DNA from: Baylisascaris procyonis
Taxonomy: Eukaryota; Nematoda; Chromadorea; Rhabditida; Ascarididae
Length of the DNA: 64,000 nt
Direction of reading: 5' to 3'
Assembly: GCA_037389465.1 (NCBI GenBank)
Contig: JAZARR010000250.1
Location: 4,573,001 to 4,637,000, forward strand
Below, one piece after another: positions 15,001-29,397 of the stretch (the first letter of the stretch is position 1; each line of letters opens with the position of its first letter). The position numbers and the translations under genes were made by a program. The notes beneath the pieces are model-generated. The model was not told the DNA's origin and ran no database searches. It worked only from the letters and a program-made list of their open reading frames with translations.

Positions 15001-15348
15001 ATGTTACGACTTCAAAGGATGGCAAGGAGCAAAAACATGTATTTGTGAAGTGGAATATCGGGTACAGAGTAGTGTCGTAGTTTTGCACAGACAGACACAG
15101 ACAAATAAAAAACAAGCAGAATATAGATCTTCCTTTAACAGTTACACAGTTGCACTCATTCACATTTATGCTCATAGCATGTGACTATATTTATATATTT
15201 GTTGTAATTGATGTCTATGATCGTGGTTTGATCGCTCATTAAACACGTGGACAGGTAATTCAAGGTGGAATATTTGCAGCAGCTTACCGACAAGGTTTTC
15301 CCGTATACGAGCGATCCTTGGTTCGTGCGTTTCGCTACCTTCAGTCAT
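1..15348 (-). CDS. affl-2: AF4/FMR2 (AFF) family transcription-elongation scaffold, 3'-truncated by window edge
   Basis: Scaffold of super-elongation-type complexes (P-TEFb, ELL, AF9/ENL) in the nucleus, by family knowledge. Exons read right to left: 15348-15288, 13251-13073, 12863-12804, 11647-11585, 10978-10907, 10500-10361, 8018-7925, 7620-7409, 6885-6699, 6372-6136, 5113-5012, 3977-3483, 3166-3014, 2070-1922, 1742-1612, 675-606, 129-about 5. Every junction keeps phase, giving about 843 residues before the edge. The C-terminal homology domain starts near residue 665 with SLKHKADDE, followed by AEDKVRKVLLYIESVVYFI, HPYGMLRDTAELL, IQRIASQIHV and DWESIGAETAKKVENHW, which line up with the AFF4 blocks KLKHKAD, PFTMYSETVDLIK, QRIHQMAANHV and YWEMADNLAKENREFF. 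A basic stretch RRKRKRKR (about residues 184-192) suits a nuclear signal. Upstream parts are Ser/Pro/charge rich. The exon-2 donor is GC, and the exon-15 donor could instead be at 1549. The symbol is assigned by family, not by search. Confidence 0.8.
5..2070 (-). CDS. affl-2: AFF C-terminal homology domain exons (2070-1922, 1742-1612, 675-606, 129-5)
   Basis: Four exons that, with the end of exon 3166-3014, encode the helical C-terminal homology domain used in AFF proteins for self-association and chromatin binding. Exon phases run 0, 2, 1, 2 and match at each junction. The model uses donor GCCGT|GTAAAG at 606, which lets HTLSAV join DWESIG. The domain should continue a few dozen residues past the window. 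A GTAA at positions 4-1 could be the donor that ends the exon, or coding could run off the edge. Confidence 0.7.
3483..3977 (-). CDS. affl-2: AFF gene, largest exon: Lys/Glu-rich charged region
   Basis: A 165-codon exon (about residues 470-634) with acceptor TTCTTTTTTTAG and donor AAGAAG|GTGAGG. It is almost all Lys, Glu and Arg, with KEKEKNKEKQKNKEK-type runs, and predicts a long charged helix or disordered tract. The short motif VASP or VATPASP recurs at its start (ENVATPASPM, RVASPALSK) and in the preceding exon 5113-5012 (SRVASPVAAV), which suggests the same serine-proline motif was duplicated. The opposite strand is also open here only because the sequence is compositionally skewed. Confidence 0.7.
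5541..5584. repeat. 23-base direct duplication
   Basis: The 21-base word beginning AACGACGCTGATATTCC occurs at 5541-5561 and again at 5564-5584. It lies in an AFF intron and looks like replication slippage. No function is visible. Confidence 0.8.
6699..6885 (-). CDS. affl-2: AFF gene exon with putative AF9/ENL-binding segment
   Basis: Part of the AFF model, residues about 295-356. It opens DLESIIEDFGRVSPILSPP and then has VPSLKCVMDISALQL. In human AFF1/AFF4 the AF9/ENL-binding strand has alternating hydrophobics with a central Asp (LWVKIDLDLL). Here L332, C334, M336, I338 and A340 alternate around D337. That alignment is my inference from pattern. The splice borders (TTTTTTTTCAG acceptor, TTG|GTATTG donor) and phases with both neighbours fit. 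Confidence 0.6.
8019..10360. other. AFF intron, no gene seen
   Basis: A 2.3 kb AT-rich intron with purine-rich and pyrimidine-rich tracts near 9360-9470 and 9820-9910. The open frames in it are short, lack both homology and splice context, or end up with the wrong phase. The minus-strand exon-like segment around 8462-8530, with a GTAAGC donor, does not fit the phase of either neighbour. Confidence 0.6.
15288..15348 (-). CDS. affl-2: AFF gene, first coding exon
   Basis: Start exon of the AFF model. It begins MTEGSETHEPRIARIREN and ends LV plus one base, at a strong GTAAGC donor. The one leftover base joins the two leading bases of the exon at 13251 to make an Asp codon, giving ENLVDALGPFDVM. 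The next exon carries SSGLFGVAQSPV, where AFF proteins have an N-terminal LF.EP-type P-TEFb-binding segment. An internal Met in the next exon (MAAVIARSQ) right after a TTGTGTTCAG acceptor is an alternative start if that acceptor takes a spliced leader. Confidence 0.65.
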
Positions 15349-18499
<3,151 letters not shown>

Positions 18500-18500
<1 letters not shown>

Positions 18501-19206
18501 ACATATATATTGTAACGATTTTGATCGTAGAGCAGCTCGATAATGACTATAGAGCAGTTCGATTATTATAGAGCAGTTTGAATGTGATCGTAGAACAGTG
18601 TGCACTATGTTTTGCCCTTCTAAGTGTCCCTTTGATACTATGAATAGGGTATATAAGAACTGTTATTGCCAATTCTGATTCAGTGTTGATTCGCTCTTTT
18701 GTTGGAGTTCTTTGTTTCTTCGCCGATCGTTTCGTTGGGCCCGAGGGGGACCTGGTCGACTAATAAAAATGTTTGGTTTTTATCAAGGTGCTGGACAAGA
18801 AACCGGTGGCCCGATAAGGATATCGGGTCATTATAATATTGAAGCAAAAGAAAACTGTATAGCTGAATAGTTAGGTGGATTGTTTTCATAGTTGCGATGA
18901 AGATAATCTTACGATGTTCTGGACGAGTTGCTCGGTGCTCTGAAAGTAAACCTTTGTAAATAGTTTTTTGAAGATAAAATTGCTGTGTTGAGAAAGGAGA
19001 GGGTGCTCGAAAGGGTTTTTTTGAGTTGAAAGTTTGGACGATTTTCTTTGAATGAGAGGAATTTACGTTGGAATGCAGAAATGCGCATCATGAGTGCTTG
19101 CAAGGATGTGGAGAGTGCTATGATGCAAAGGCTTGCTAGTTCAGCTGCTTCAAGAAACGTACCACAAATGGCACGCTCCACGCTTCCCTTCGCATTTTCG
19201 CTTTAA
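18500..19206 (+). mobile_element. LTR-retroelement-like fragment with short gag-like frame
   Basis: Imperfect repeats of ATAGAGCAGTTCGA lie at 18523-18602, followed by a TATA-like GTATATAAG at 18649-18657 and AATAAA at 18762-18767. That order (repeated upstream region, TATA, polyadenylation signal) is what an LTR shows. Downstream, 19033-19206 is open for 57 codons, containing NERNLRWNAEMRIMSACK, a helical, charged segment that could be gag. No second LTR, TG...CA ends or reverse transcriptase were found nearby, so at best it is a fragment. The call is inference from layout only. A solo promoter region of a host gene is the alternative. Confidence 0.33.
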
Positions 19207-21400
19207 CTCATATGGCGTTTTTCCTTCTGCAAATCGATCGCTAACTATTACTCTCCTTCTCTTATAACTTTATACTTTCTGCACTTAGCAACTATTCCGT
19301 TGAAGGTATATCCTGATAGATGTCGACTGGAGTGTTTTAAATGTTCGTTTCTTTTTTGTTTTTCGCTACGGCATTTGCGCCTTTTCAGTTTATTGTGCAA
19401 CATGTGCCGCTTTTGTTTAGGGTCGAAAAGGTGGAGTCACCTTTTCGTCCTCCTTTGCTTTCCTCCACACATGTAAAATCTGCCGCTCATAGTCCCATCC
19501 ATCTTTATCCATATGAAGTATACTTCACATATAAAGCATTTACCATGTACATATTCAGTGTGTACAGATTTTTTCTCTGCAATAGGCATTTGCATGACTG
19601 TTGGGCAAAAGAGGAATGATCAGTGGGCCACCAGCGCTTTTTCGTTGTCGAAGAAGATTCCACTGAATAAATCATAAGTATGCGAAACGTATCTATCATG
19701 AAAATATTCCACCAGAGAGATGGCCTAATTTGTATCATTAAATGTTTAGTACTTAGTAATTGTAAACTGAGTCACTTTTATAGCTGATCGCATCGTTATT
19801 GTGGGGGTTGCATATCTAAGCGATTTTGCATGATATCCACTGTTGTGAATAAAATGGAGAAATAAAGTGGAACTTCCTATATCACTTAATTTTTTAGATA
19901 GGGAAAAACATCGCTGCCAGCATTCTAAACTTGATTCTGCCCGAATTAACATATTTCGTTGGTGCAGATATGTAAATGTGACAACTTTTTTTAAATTTAA
20001 AATAAACTGCAAAATAGCAGCACACTGAGATGGGAACTCGGAACTCTATACAGCTGACAATATTACAGCACAATCGGCGATGTTTGATGATCTATGGTCA
20101 TCGATTGTTACATATGTTCAACGTCGTTTGAATTACTATCTATAATCATCGCAATATTCAATAGTTTTTTAATGTAATAATCGCATATTCATTGTCCCTC
20201 TATATATCGTTGAGAGAGGATTGCTTATACAGGTGTTGTTTTTAATCGGCATCGATCTCATGGCAAGATTTATTGCTATTTACTATCACATCATATATTC
20301 GCCTAGCTACTTTTTTATTCCTGTAACTTGGCCTGTACAGTCATCGATTTTGTTTTATTTGGTGATTCTCGACTCCCGTATTATTGTATTGATCGCCAAC
20401 CTAATTGAATTTTTTTAATATTTAAACAATCTAATATATTTTATTTTATTTTATTTATTGCTCGATTTATTAAATTGTTTATAAAATATTATGAATTTTA
20501 CAAACATTTTAAAGAGCTGTCAATGATAGCAACGAAGAATTAAACAAACAAAAGAGAGAAGATAATTTAGTCGACTGACTCGAACTGTTCCGTTGTGCAT
20601 TTCGGCTTTATTTCGTCATGCGTAACTGAAATTTTTTCGTTTTTTTTTTTTTAAGTAATCTCTCTCTTCCTTCATTTTCATCCCCTCTCTGTCCTTCTCT
20701 CTGGCAACGATAAAATGCCTTTTATCTTATTTTGTTATTCATCACTGACCGCTTACTCGCTAATTTAGGTTTTTTTCTGGTTTCCTTAGTTCCCTTTTGC
20801 TCCATTTTGGTGTATGCATCGTTTCATACTTTATCGTTAAAGCACTTTTCCGACTTGGATGCTTTACTTTCAGAGGTATTTCGAACGAGATATGAAGTAT
20901 AGTATGTATTTTGAGAGAACTAGAATTTGAGGTGAAACGAATTGAAGTTGTATAAACATTTTAGATGGTTAATGGCTGTTTCATATTGTAGAACGCCTTC
21001 TCTGATCATAAAACTTGGAAAGTTCCCACATCTGGAACCTGATGTACTGTGGCCATAGCATGCTAAAGCCTTGGAGCAAAATGCCATTAACCTCAATAAA
21101 GAGCTCTGCATATTAGTAATAAAGGTGCCATTTCAACTCCGAATGGATGCATAAACCTCGTGGCACAAGAGTGAGGGATTATTACATCAGTAAGACGATC
21201 ACTGTACTCTACTTTATGATCAGATTGATTGAATTTTATTAATAAATTATCTTTGATGATTTTCACACTCGAATTGTTGACTAATCAGTTGAATAATATT
21301 CATCACGAGGAGGCGTATTTGAAGTGCTTCCTTATTTAATCCTTTGATTCTCTTGCTTGATTGTAATTTCGATTTTAAATCCTTTTCTCTTTAGTGACAA
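19207..21400. other. intergenic, nothing recognised
   Basis: AT-rich sequence with T tracts (for example 20638-20654) and an AATAAA-rich, low-complexity zone near 20420-20520. The minus-strand frame 20920-21111 could be a trailing piece of the retroelement remnant that follows, but I see no diagnostic motif. Confidence 0.5.
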
Positions 21401-21424
21401 CTTAGCTGTCAACTTTTTCGTTGA

Positions 21425-22770
21425 GTGCATTGTTTGCTCATCGATTTCTTTGACGATGAAATAGCTTCAATCGAACCAGTTGCAGCATTTTTACTTGCTA
21501 CGTGCTTACTCGTTTGTGGATGTTGTCATGTGGTTGTATTCTTGAATACACCTACATTTGTCTACGATTGCTTTCATCTAGACTTATTGCTGCAACATAT
21601 GTTTAGATGTAATTGCGTTTGCTTAGATGTGGTTTTGCTCATTACTCTTTTGATCTGTTGTTTTGTTGATTGTGCTTGTAAATTGCCTTTCAGTGAGGTG
21701 TTTTATTTGACCCTTGACCTCCCTGGATGTCGGATGATTTCTTTCTAGCAGGATTTATCAGTTGGTGAAGTACATTAGTGAGCATTTATCAGTCATCATT
21801 TCTTTCATACTGCTTAAAGTTGTTGAGAAGTTTTGCGCATATTCTCGATGCATTAATAAATGTTTGTTGAAATTTGATTCCTCATTTAGGTTCATTTCAG
21901 AATTGCTGAAATGCTTCTTTATATCGATGCTCTCTATCTATAGATTAATATCTGCGGTATTGTCTAGTTTGTTCAAGTCATTTCACCGTTCCCATTTTCG
22001 CCATTATAAGCCAGAAAAGATCTGCTTTATGCTAAGACTACAAGGATTATATTTTAGTGTTGTCGAGATCCTGATTCAGACTCCTGCTATTTTCATTTAA
22101 ATTCATGGGTCAGGGCAGTATTTTATTTACATATCATCCAGCTTGTTTACCATTGCATTGTACTGCAAATATTCACTAAGCGTGACACTAAAAAGCTTTG
22201 AAGAGGATATCGCATCCTTTGGCAACCTTATAATAGAAGAAAAGCATTGTGACAGGTGTCCTGGTATTGCCCCTGTAGTATCTCTATAGTTGAAGGCATA
22301 TATCCTGAAGAGAGTGCTTTGTTTTCTCCTTCCGTTAAATAAGAAACGAATAATCTTTTCATTATTTGCCCAATGTTGAGGATTTTATCCATTGTTAGTG
22401 GTAACAAATTTCTGTTGACACAGTCGTAAGCTTTGTGATTGCAGTCGTTTATTCATTGCTGTATTCACCTGATCAATGTTGTATTAGTTAAGTGCTTTTT
22501 ATGGAACTGTGCTGACAGCCTAGAAGCGCTTTTCAGTGTCGCCTCCATTTGCCCTTCAATACATTTTTCGATGAGTTTCTCCTCACTATTTGACCAAATA
22601 ATTCGTCTGCAGTTCTTTACTTCAGGCTTTTTTCGTTCCGATAAGTTAGAACCATTTTGGCTACATTCGAAATTTGTGTTTAACCTGTTGAATAGCGATG
22701 CAAGGTATGTCAAACCAATTTGTGCATTCGGTTGGTTATATGGTCTAAGCCATGAATTTAATACGAACAG
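21425..22770 (-). mobile_element. decayed LINE-like (non-LTR) retrotransposon, reverse-transcriptase remnant
   Basis: Read on the minus strand from about 22765 downward, one frame gives RPYNQPNAQIGLTYLASLF, then NSEEKLIEKCIEGQMEATLK. After two stops it continues with HKAYDCVNRNLL and, further on, MPSTIEILQGQYQDTC. The last two match the conserved reverse-transcriptase blocks (A/F)YDxV and xGxxQGDxxSP, with the Gly-Asp partly lost. Stops and frame changes continue down to about 21430. Coding-like minus-strand text with many stops also extends up to about 24.4 kb, so the full remnant may be larger. The three long plus-strand frames here are shadows of this. The clade of LINE cannot be set by eye. 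Confidence 0.5.
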
Positions 22771-23320
22771 GTCTTTGAAGTACGTGATTGTAGTTCATTT
22801 CAGGTTAGTTTCTGCAATTTTTGCCTGTTTCCAAGTACTGTGTTATTTTTGGTTACTTCATTTTCGAATCATGTTTTTTGGAAATTCCTAATGTGGACCA
22901 CTGGGTGAATAAATAAATAGATAAATGATTTATATAATATGTTGGTGTGGGTCCCACTCACTTCACTGTCTGTTTTGATAGCCACCAACTCTTTTAATTT
23001 CTCGCAATATTTCTTAGCTTTGATCAATCTAAGCATTGCGTTCTTCGTTTCCTTCTTCCGTTAATTGATAGCAACCTTTCACGATTTTTTTAAAACGAAA
23101 TTTGGTCCCTTCTATATTCTTGAATTAATCGTATGTTATGTGGATATTGTCTCGATGATGGGAGAGAGAGTTCAACCTGCAGATCAAGCGCCTATTTCCA
23201 TATTTAGATTTTACATGTTGAGTGTTGCTTATTTTAACTGATGCAATTTTTTGTATTGAAACTTACATTGTTATTTGCTGACATTTGCACTGGTTATTCA
23301 TTGCAAAGTTATTCTAATCG

Positions 23321-23420
23321 GGCAGTGGTCAGTGAATGCAAGCTGCTGTCGTTACTGCGCTGTGGTCACTAGGTGCGTGTTCTTGCCGTAACTGAGCAGC
23401 GGTCACGAAATGCGTACTGA
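23321..23420. repeat. 37-base degenerate tandem repeat, about 2.7 copies
   Basis: Units start at 23321, 23358 and 23395, each with a GTGGTCA/CGGTCAC core followed by a G/C-rich half ending TTACTG or TAACTG. Copies differ at roughly a third of positions. No coding frame or known repeat family is recognised. Confidence 0.7.
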
Positions 23421-25176
23421 TATACTTTTTAGGCGGATATTAGGACATTTTTCATCATTAAACTAACATCCATGTTTTCATCGTTCAGGTAGTTTCTGTC
23501 CAGAAACTTGCAAATTCTCTTGTTTCCTTGTCCTTGATCAAGTGTCAAAAATTATGTCGTCAACAATAATTGCCAGCACAGTTCATCTGAAATATGCATG
23601 ATGCCCACTTATGATTGGCAAACTTATACAAGATGCTGTCTGTTGAACATTTTCTCTGGACGCTAGATTGTTGCTTCTTGCATTTCACCGTGCCTTTTCT
23701 GTTTTCAAGTATCTAGGAGTATATTTGGTGTAAATGCCAAGTATTGGTGGGAAATCAAGCTTCTAGACATAACACAACACGATGTTATGTTTGCCTATAA
23801 ACTGCTTCATTTCGAAATACTTGAGCATTAAAGATGCCCTCATCGTTGGTGTTCGGTTTTCCTTCTCTCCCAGTTTATATGCCCTAATTTATTCACTCAG
23901 TAGATTTAATGCACATTTATGCCTCATTGCGATGTTTTAATCGTCTGTTGGTTTTCCGTCGTTGTGAGATTGTGTAATGTGATTATATTCAATTTGCTTG
24001 CACCTTACTTCGACTAACTCATTTTAAAGCATTTGAGTTTCGGTTTTATATCAATTTATAAGTGTATTTTGGTGAAGTAGTATCTTCATTGAGGAATTTT
24101 ACGCTTATCCACTTTGCACTATGATTGCTCATTGTTGAATTCACAACTTCGAAGCGATTGTGTTCACGTCTCTAAGAGCAAATGGATTTGTGGATCAGGC
24201 CCAACTGTATTTACAGAGTTCCCCAGCTAGGCGCTTTTCTGCTGATGCTGTTTCTGATCGCTATTCACACTTTGTGACTTATACCAATAGGAGCCTTTTT
24301 TTAAATTCTATTCTTCCTCAATTCAATCTCATCTGTACTTTCTATAAACGCTTCGAAATCGGCGTCAGCGTTTGCTATGGTTGAAGTTGTGATAGTTCCT
24401 TCTCTATTTTATTTTCCAGTTTTCCTTCACTAGACGTTCTTTTTCTTATTAAATCCCTCAGTCGCATCGCCTGCGTTCAATGGAGTTATTGTTGTCCATC
24501 TATCGCTGCTTCTTTCACCTGCACAGCCTTGTTCTGAGGTGAATTACTTCATCGAGTGTTGCATTAGCCTAAGTTGAAGTTATCCCCGACCAACATTCTT
24601 AGTTGAATCTACCTTCGATTATTAGTGAGGAGTGAAATTTTTGAATTCTTTGCTTTCACCGAGTGGAATAGTGAAGTTTCAGCAAGCGTTATATGAGTTG
24701 TTTAATTTATTTAGTCGTTATTTTATTCGATAAATCAGTTTTTATTGATAGCGTTCGCGAATGATATCCTTCCTGATAGTGATGTTATGGAATTTTGTAT
24801 TATCCATTATTGAGTCCTTTCATCATTACTGTCTACTCTCTTCTTATCTGAACCAATCTTTTCATCACTTCTATACACTGAACTTATTTGAATTTACCTC
24901 AGTTGAACAAATCACAAGACCTAGAACGTCCATTAGGGATGTATGTGAATGATGTTTAGCTGCTGTGCTTATGTCACCTGAACGGAATATGAAAACTGGG
25001 GAACGAATAAAAATGGCCTTAAATAGATCGAGGCAGTTTTAGCAACTATTTTAATGAAACTCAACCAGATTTACCATTACAGTTATCAAATATGATCCCA
25101 TATAATAGTTGGCTAATTCCGTCGAGGAAACCCGCGATCGACGGCATCCTGAAAGTTGAGAGCAACATTAGAAGGT

Positions 25177-25196
25177 GGGGGGGGGGGGGGGGGGGG
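25177..25196 (+). repeat. 20-base poly-G tract
   Basis: An uninterrupted run of 20 G residues in otherwise AT-rich DNA. It could fold as a G-quadruplex, and its true length may differ from the assembly because such runs are hard to sequence. Confidence 0.95.
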
Positions 25197-28100
25197 TGAT
25201 CAGCGACGAACGATGCCTTCTTACATTCGCTTTACAACGAATAGCCAGGGACTCTTTTGCAACCTCTGATCGTTGCACTTATATATGCAACTTAACAACA
25301 TTTTTGTCTTCGTTGAGTGTTTTATCGTACCGGAAATCAGATTTTTTTATTCCAGATAACAGAGAGTGTCGCTAAAAATTCTATAAAAAACAGCTGGTAA
25401 TAGTGTTCGAGTAATTTATTATGCAAATTCTATCACCTTAATCTGTTTGGTAATCATTTTAGAAAGGGCGATATGCAAAAACCGGCTGGCATTTTGTTCC
25501 TAGTGCTTCTCTCTTTTGCTGTCACATTTGTTATTGATTTTTGTCTCTTTTTTGTTTTCATGCTTCGATGAAGTACGTGTCACTATCGATTCTCTAAACG
25601 ATCATGTGATGTAATATGTTCCGCCACTTAGATATTCCTCAACGATTTTTATAAATACTTTAAAGTTATTGTTATATTTATCGTCGAAAATATAATTAAA
25701 TCAATTGAATCTGAACACCTCAACCGAATAGATTGCTGAACTAATGAGGTTCTATTAAATATGCGTGAAGAATTTCAAAACTTCGCTCACTTATAAAAGA
25801 GTAATTTTGCATGGAGTTTGCCCGCATTAGTACACATTTTTATATCCTCTTACAAATCTGCTCGATAAAAGCGCATTGGGGATATCGTATCTGTCTGTGC
25901 AAGTATGTCTGCCTATTTATTCAGTAGTTTCAGCCTGAAAACTACTGAAGACGGAGTTACAAAATTAGTCGTTATCATTTACAACAGTTGATCAATCAGC
26001 TTCGAATGGAATTGGCCAAATATAGAATTAGCATAAAATTTGCATGCATTTACGATGAGTCGTTGATTTTTTTTTTGGTAGATTTTTCATTTTGTACCGA
26101 TCGGGTTGTAGAAAACCAAATTTTTATGGAATAATTATACGGATGGTCGGTTCTTTTCAACTATGAAGTGATTATTGCCTCGCATATCTATAATTTGTTT
26201 TCAATCTATGAACCTAATTGTTATGAGAGTGGAATACAAAAAGCACAAATCGAACCAGTTCTCATCATTTGTTCACTTTTAACGTCACCATGCTAGTATG
26301 CACATCTTTTCCGAGTGTGAGGAATGGTGAATATCGCTGCTGAATAGCAAACCGAATTTCACTTGTGTTCTCTGTGGGAAGATTGCAATGGCACTCTCTT
26401 TGTGATGTAAATTCTGCGGCATTTGTTCGATATTTAATTGCTGTTATTTTTGTTGTTTCTATCTTTTTAGGGTTGTTAAGCGCTTACAAATACCTTTATA
26501 TATTATTGTATCATCTATCATTCACGTATAAAGCGAACACCGTTTATAATATTTTTAATTAATTGCTACTGAACGAATTTCTGTACTCACAGCATTATTT
26601 TCTTAACGAGTGGAAACACTCACAGAAATTGCCACGATGTGCGTTTTTTGCATTCGTTTTTTATCCCTTCAAGCACCTACATAAATTGTCAATAAATATT
26701 AAAGCATGCGTTCATGCTTCAGCTATCTCGATCGCTAATGTAGATGTTTCGAGAATGCTATCCTTTATCCTACTTGACTAGTCGTAAAAATCAATTTTGC
26801 AGGCGTTAACAGACGATGGGAGTGGGTCTAAATGTAAATATAGATGCAACATTATACACCGTAGAAATATCCATCGCTTACATGCAAGTTGATGGATCAG
26901 CTTGAAAGTTGCCTTTGATGTTAAACCTAGTGTGTAGATTCTGCCCACCAAATTCAGTAATCCTGCCTTCAACGATTCCCCAATAAACGAACCAGCGGGT
27001 TGGTGAGCAAGCAGTTGCATACATAATATTCACAAACGTCACGTTGCTGAGGCAATTCACTGATTCAAATTTACATGAGAATGTGAAAAGTGTAAATCCT
27101 TTGAAGGAGCACATCAGAATCCAGTTCTGCATTCATGCCGTTCTATCACCCCAAACTAATCTGAAATTTCTTAATAAGATAGTAGTAAGTAATTCAATTG
27201 CCCAAACTAGTTGCTGTAGGTGATGAAATTATGGAATCGGAAGGTTTATTTGATTTTGAGAGGGTGCTAAACAAATTAAGAATGGTAAATTTAGAATAAT
27301 AAGTTTTCGATCTGAATCCTGAAGTTTTTCATATTTGTTGTGGATGGGTCTCGTTAGAACGGTCTCATGACCATTTTCTATGTGGATTATTTATTTTTTA
27401 ATGCTCTAGAATTAAAATGCTTCCATACTTAGGTATTTGCGGCCGAAGTCACAGAAAATATCGCAAGCATAAGGTTTTGTGCTGAAGAAAATAATTGTTG
27501 TTCTTATCATTTCATTGCATATTTCTTCACATTGTTTTCTTTGCATAATCTTATATATCTCTACTTGAAAATTACCTCTTCTATTTTTATGTATTATAGT
27601 GTTAATTTGAGGAATTTTCGCATAATCGAGGCTTTCATTTTTTAAATTTTTTTCATTTTTCATATTTGTATAGCCAATCGATATATTTATTGCTTGACAT
27701 CTAATGTTTATTTCATGCAGCATCTATAATTTTATTATATATGAATGTCTAAGGAGCCTTTAGGGTAGTCCCGAAAAATCAAACCTTCATAGACATCATT
27801 ACTTTCCTCCCCTCCCTTCACCACTCCTTATACCACCTCCCCCCTCCTTTATAATTTCAAGGTATGCTTTTGCATGCATTAGGGCTTTTTTAAACTTTGC
27901 TTTGCAGAAGTGGGCTGTGGTAACGTCATGTCTGTACATAGGCAAATCAGTGTATATCTACCAGTCCACTAATTTCAACTCGCGAACCACTGAAGCTTAA
28001 TGATGAAGTGTGTCCGGTATAATATCTGGCATAGATGTCAACTTATTCAATATTTCACGTTGGTCCATCAGTTTCGAAACGAACTATAGAAATTTTAAAG

Positions 28101-28528
28101 TGGAAGCAATGAGATATAATTTGCAACAATCTGAATTTCTTTTATAACCGATCTGATGATAGAAAAATTTTTTTGAGAGATTTGACGAGCGGTTGGATCG
28201 GTTAAAGTACGATCACATCGTTCTCATCTTCTGCTTTTTGTTGGTGATTTGCAAAAGTGGTTGATCAATTGAATGAAACGCTAAAGCGCTTATTGTGCCA
28301 ACTGGCGCGCTTCTCCACTTCGATTTGTTTAAGCATTTAAGTGGTGCTTTCATCATATCAACCGTTCTTCCATTCACATGCTCGTTTCCGGCCGATTGAA
28401 GTTTTTCACAGTTTTATCTTTAATATTCACATTATTTGACGAGTTTCTGCATATTTGATTTGCAAAAGCGCATAATGACGTCATGTCGATGCACATGTAT
28501 GTTTGTGTCTGTCTTACTGAATCTGAGA

Positions 28529-29368
28529 TTACAAGATCTGAAGGGTATGTTGTACTTCTTTTGTACCATTCTTCGTTGATCTCTCGGCTTTGAGAAAGGC
28601 TACAGACAAGCATCTGAAAACAAGAAGAAAGTTACATAGATTTTATACGAGTAGAATTTCATTTTAACAGGTGATTCGACCAGTCGGAATATGATTGTAA
28701 TATTTCGTTTGTTTGTTTTTGTTTGTTTTTTTATTAACTCATGAAGTTGTCTCATGCGGAGCAAAACGCAAAAGACGAAAATTGTGCCACCTACTTTGTT
28801 TTTTATTATTTTACTTAGGAAGGTGAATGATTCGTATAATGCATGGCAAGTTGACATATTTGGTGCGATGTATATTGCAAGTCATATCGCGTTGTTTCAC
28901 GTCTTATATAACTTTTAAAAAACGTGTTTTACGTATGCTTGCAGTTGTAGCAGTTATTTACCTGATTTCTCCCAAGGTGCCATTGCAAAACCTTCCATTG
29001 AAGTATTCGATTGAGGTGCCAGATATCACCAAACTTCAGGAAATGGGTTTAGCATTTTTTGATGTCACCATTTTTTGAACACTAGAAGCTTCAATCTCCA
29101 AATATAGAATTCTTACAACGAGATCACATTCTCCGACAGGACAACCGCTGTTCTTTTGGAGTCGGATGCTACTAAAAAACATTCCTGAACGTTCAGTTTC
29201 GCCGAAAGAAAGTTCCCATTTAAATTTAGCGCAGTTCTTTGCACCTGAAATATAACTAGAGAGATAAGACGCTATTGCATGGACGGTGCTTTCCTGTTGT
29301 ATATAAGGTGTCCCGTTTATAATAGGCAGATGCCAATGTCGTCGGCTTCTATGCTGAGATATGTCCAT
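28529..29368 (-). CDS. candidate four-exon gene, 122 residues, unknown function
   Basis: Not recognised. Exons 29368-29285, 29244-29117, 29033-28962 and 28613-28529 join with GT-AG borders and matching phases (0, 2, 2) into one frame ending in TAA. The start ATG follows ATTAATTGCAG directly, as for a trans-spliced mRNA. Protein text includes RSRRHWHLPIINGTPYIQQ, LNGNFLSAKLNVQECFLV, SDSKRTAVVLSENVISF and TSIEYFNGRFCNGTLGEI, which predicts beta-strand-rich, Asn/Cys-containing sequence. I see no signal peptide or membrane segment. The first intron would be only 40 bases, short even for a nematode, so exon 1 is the weakest part. The gene would diverge from the STIM gene with about 30 bases between the two start codons. 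Chance joining of open segments remains possible. Confidence 0.4.
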
Positions 29369-29390
29369 CTGCAATTAATATTGATGAACG

Positions 29391-29396
29391 TTTCAG
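29391..29396 (+). promoter_or_regulatory. probable spliced-leader acceptor of the STIM gene
   Basis: TTTCAG immediately precedes T-ATG of the STIM start codon at 29398. This matches the nematode trans-splice acceptor consensus and leaves a one-base 5' leader. It could also be a cis acceptor from an upstream non-coding exon. Confidence 0.6.
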
Positions 29397-29397
29397 T

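Larger units (their letters stand above)
22771..28528. other. intergenic, no firm gene
   Basis: Contains the tandem repeat at 23321-23420 and the G tract at 25177-25196. A minus-strand frame at 26878-27132 (84 codons, containing RITEFGGQNLHTRFNIKGNF) looks protein-like but has no start context or splice partners I could match. Minus-strand coding-like text with stops at 23.3-24.4 kb may belong to the neighbouring LINE remnant. Pyrimidine-rich sequence lies at 27.78-27.85 kb. Confidence 0.5.

Noticed and set aside
21425..22891. Three long plus-strand frames (107, 112 and 150 codons)
   Set aside because: Cys/Phe/Leu-rich shadows of the A-rich minus-strand retroelement remnant.
26878..27132. 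84-codon minus-strand frame
   Set aside because: Looks protein-like but a second minus frame is equally open, and no start context or splice partners were found.
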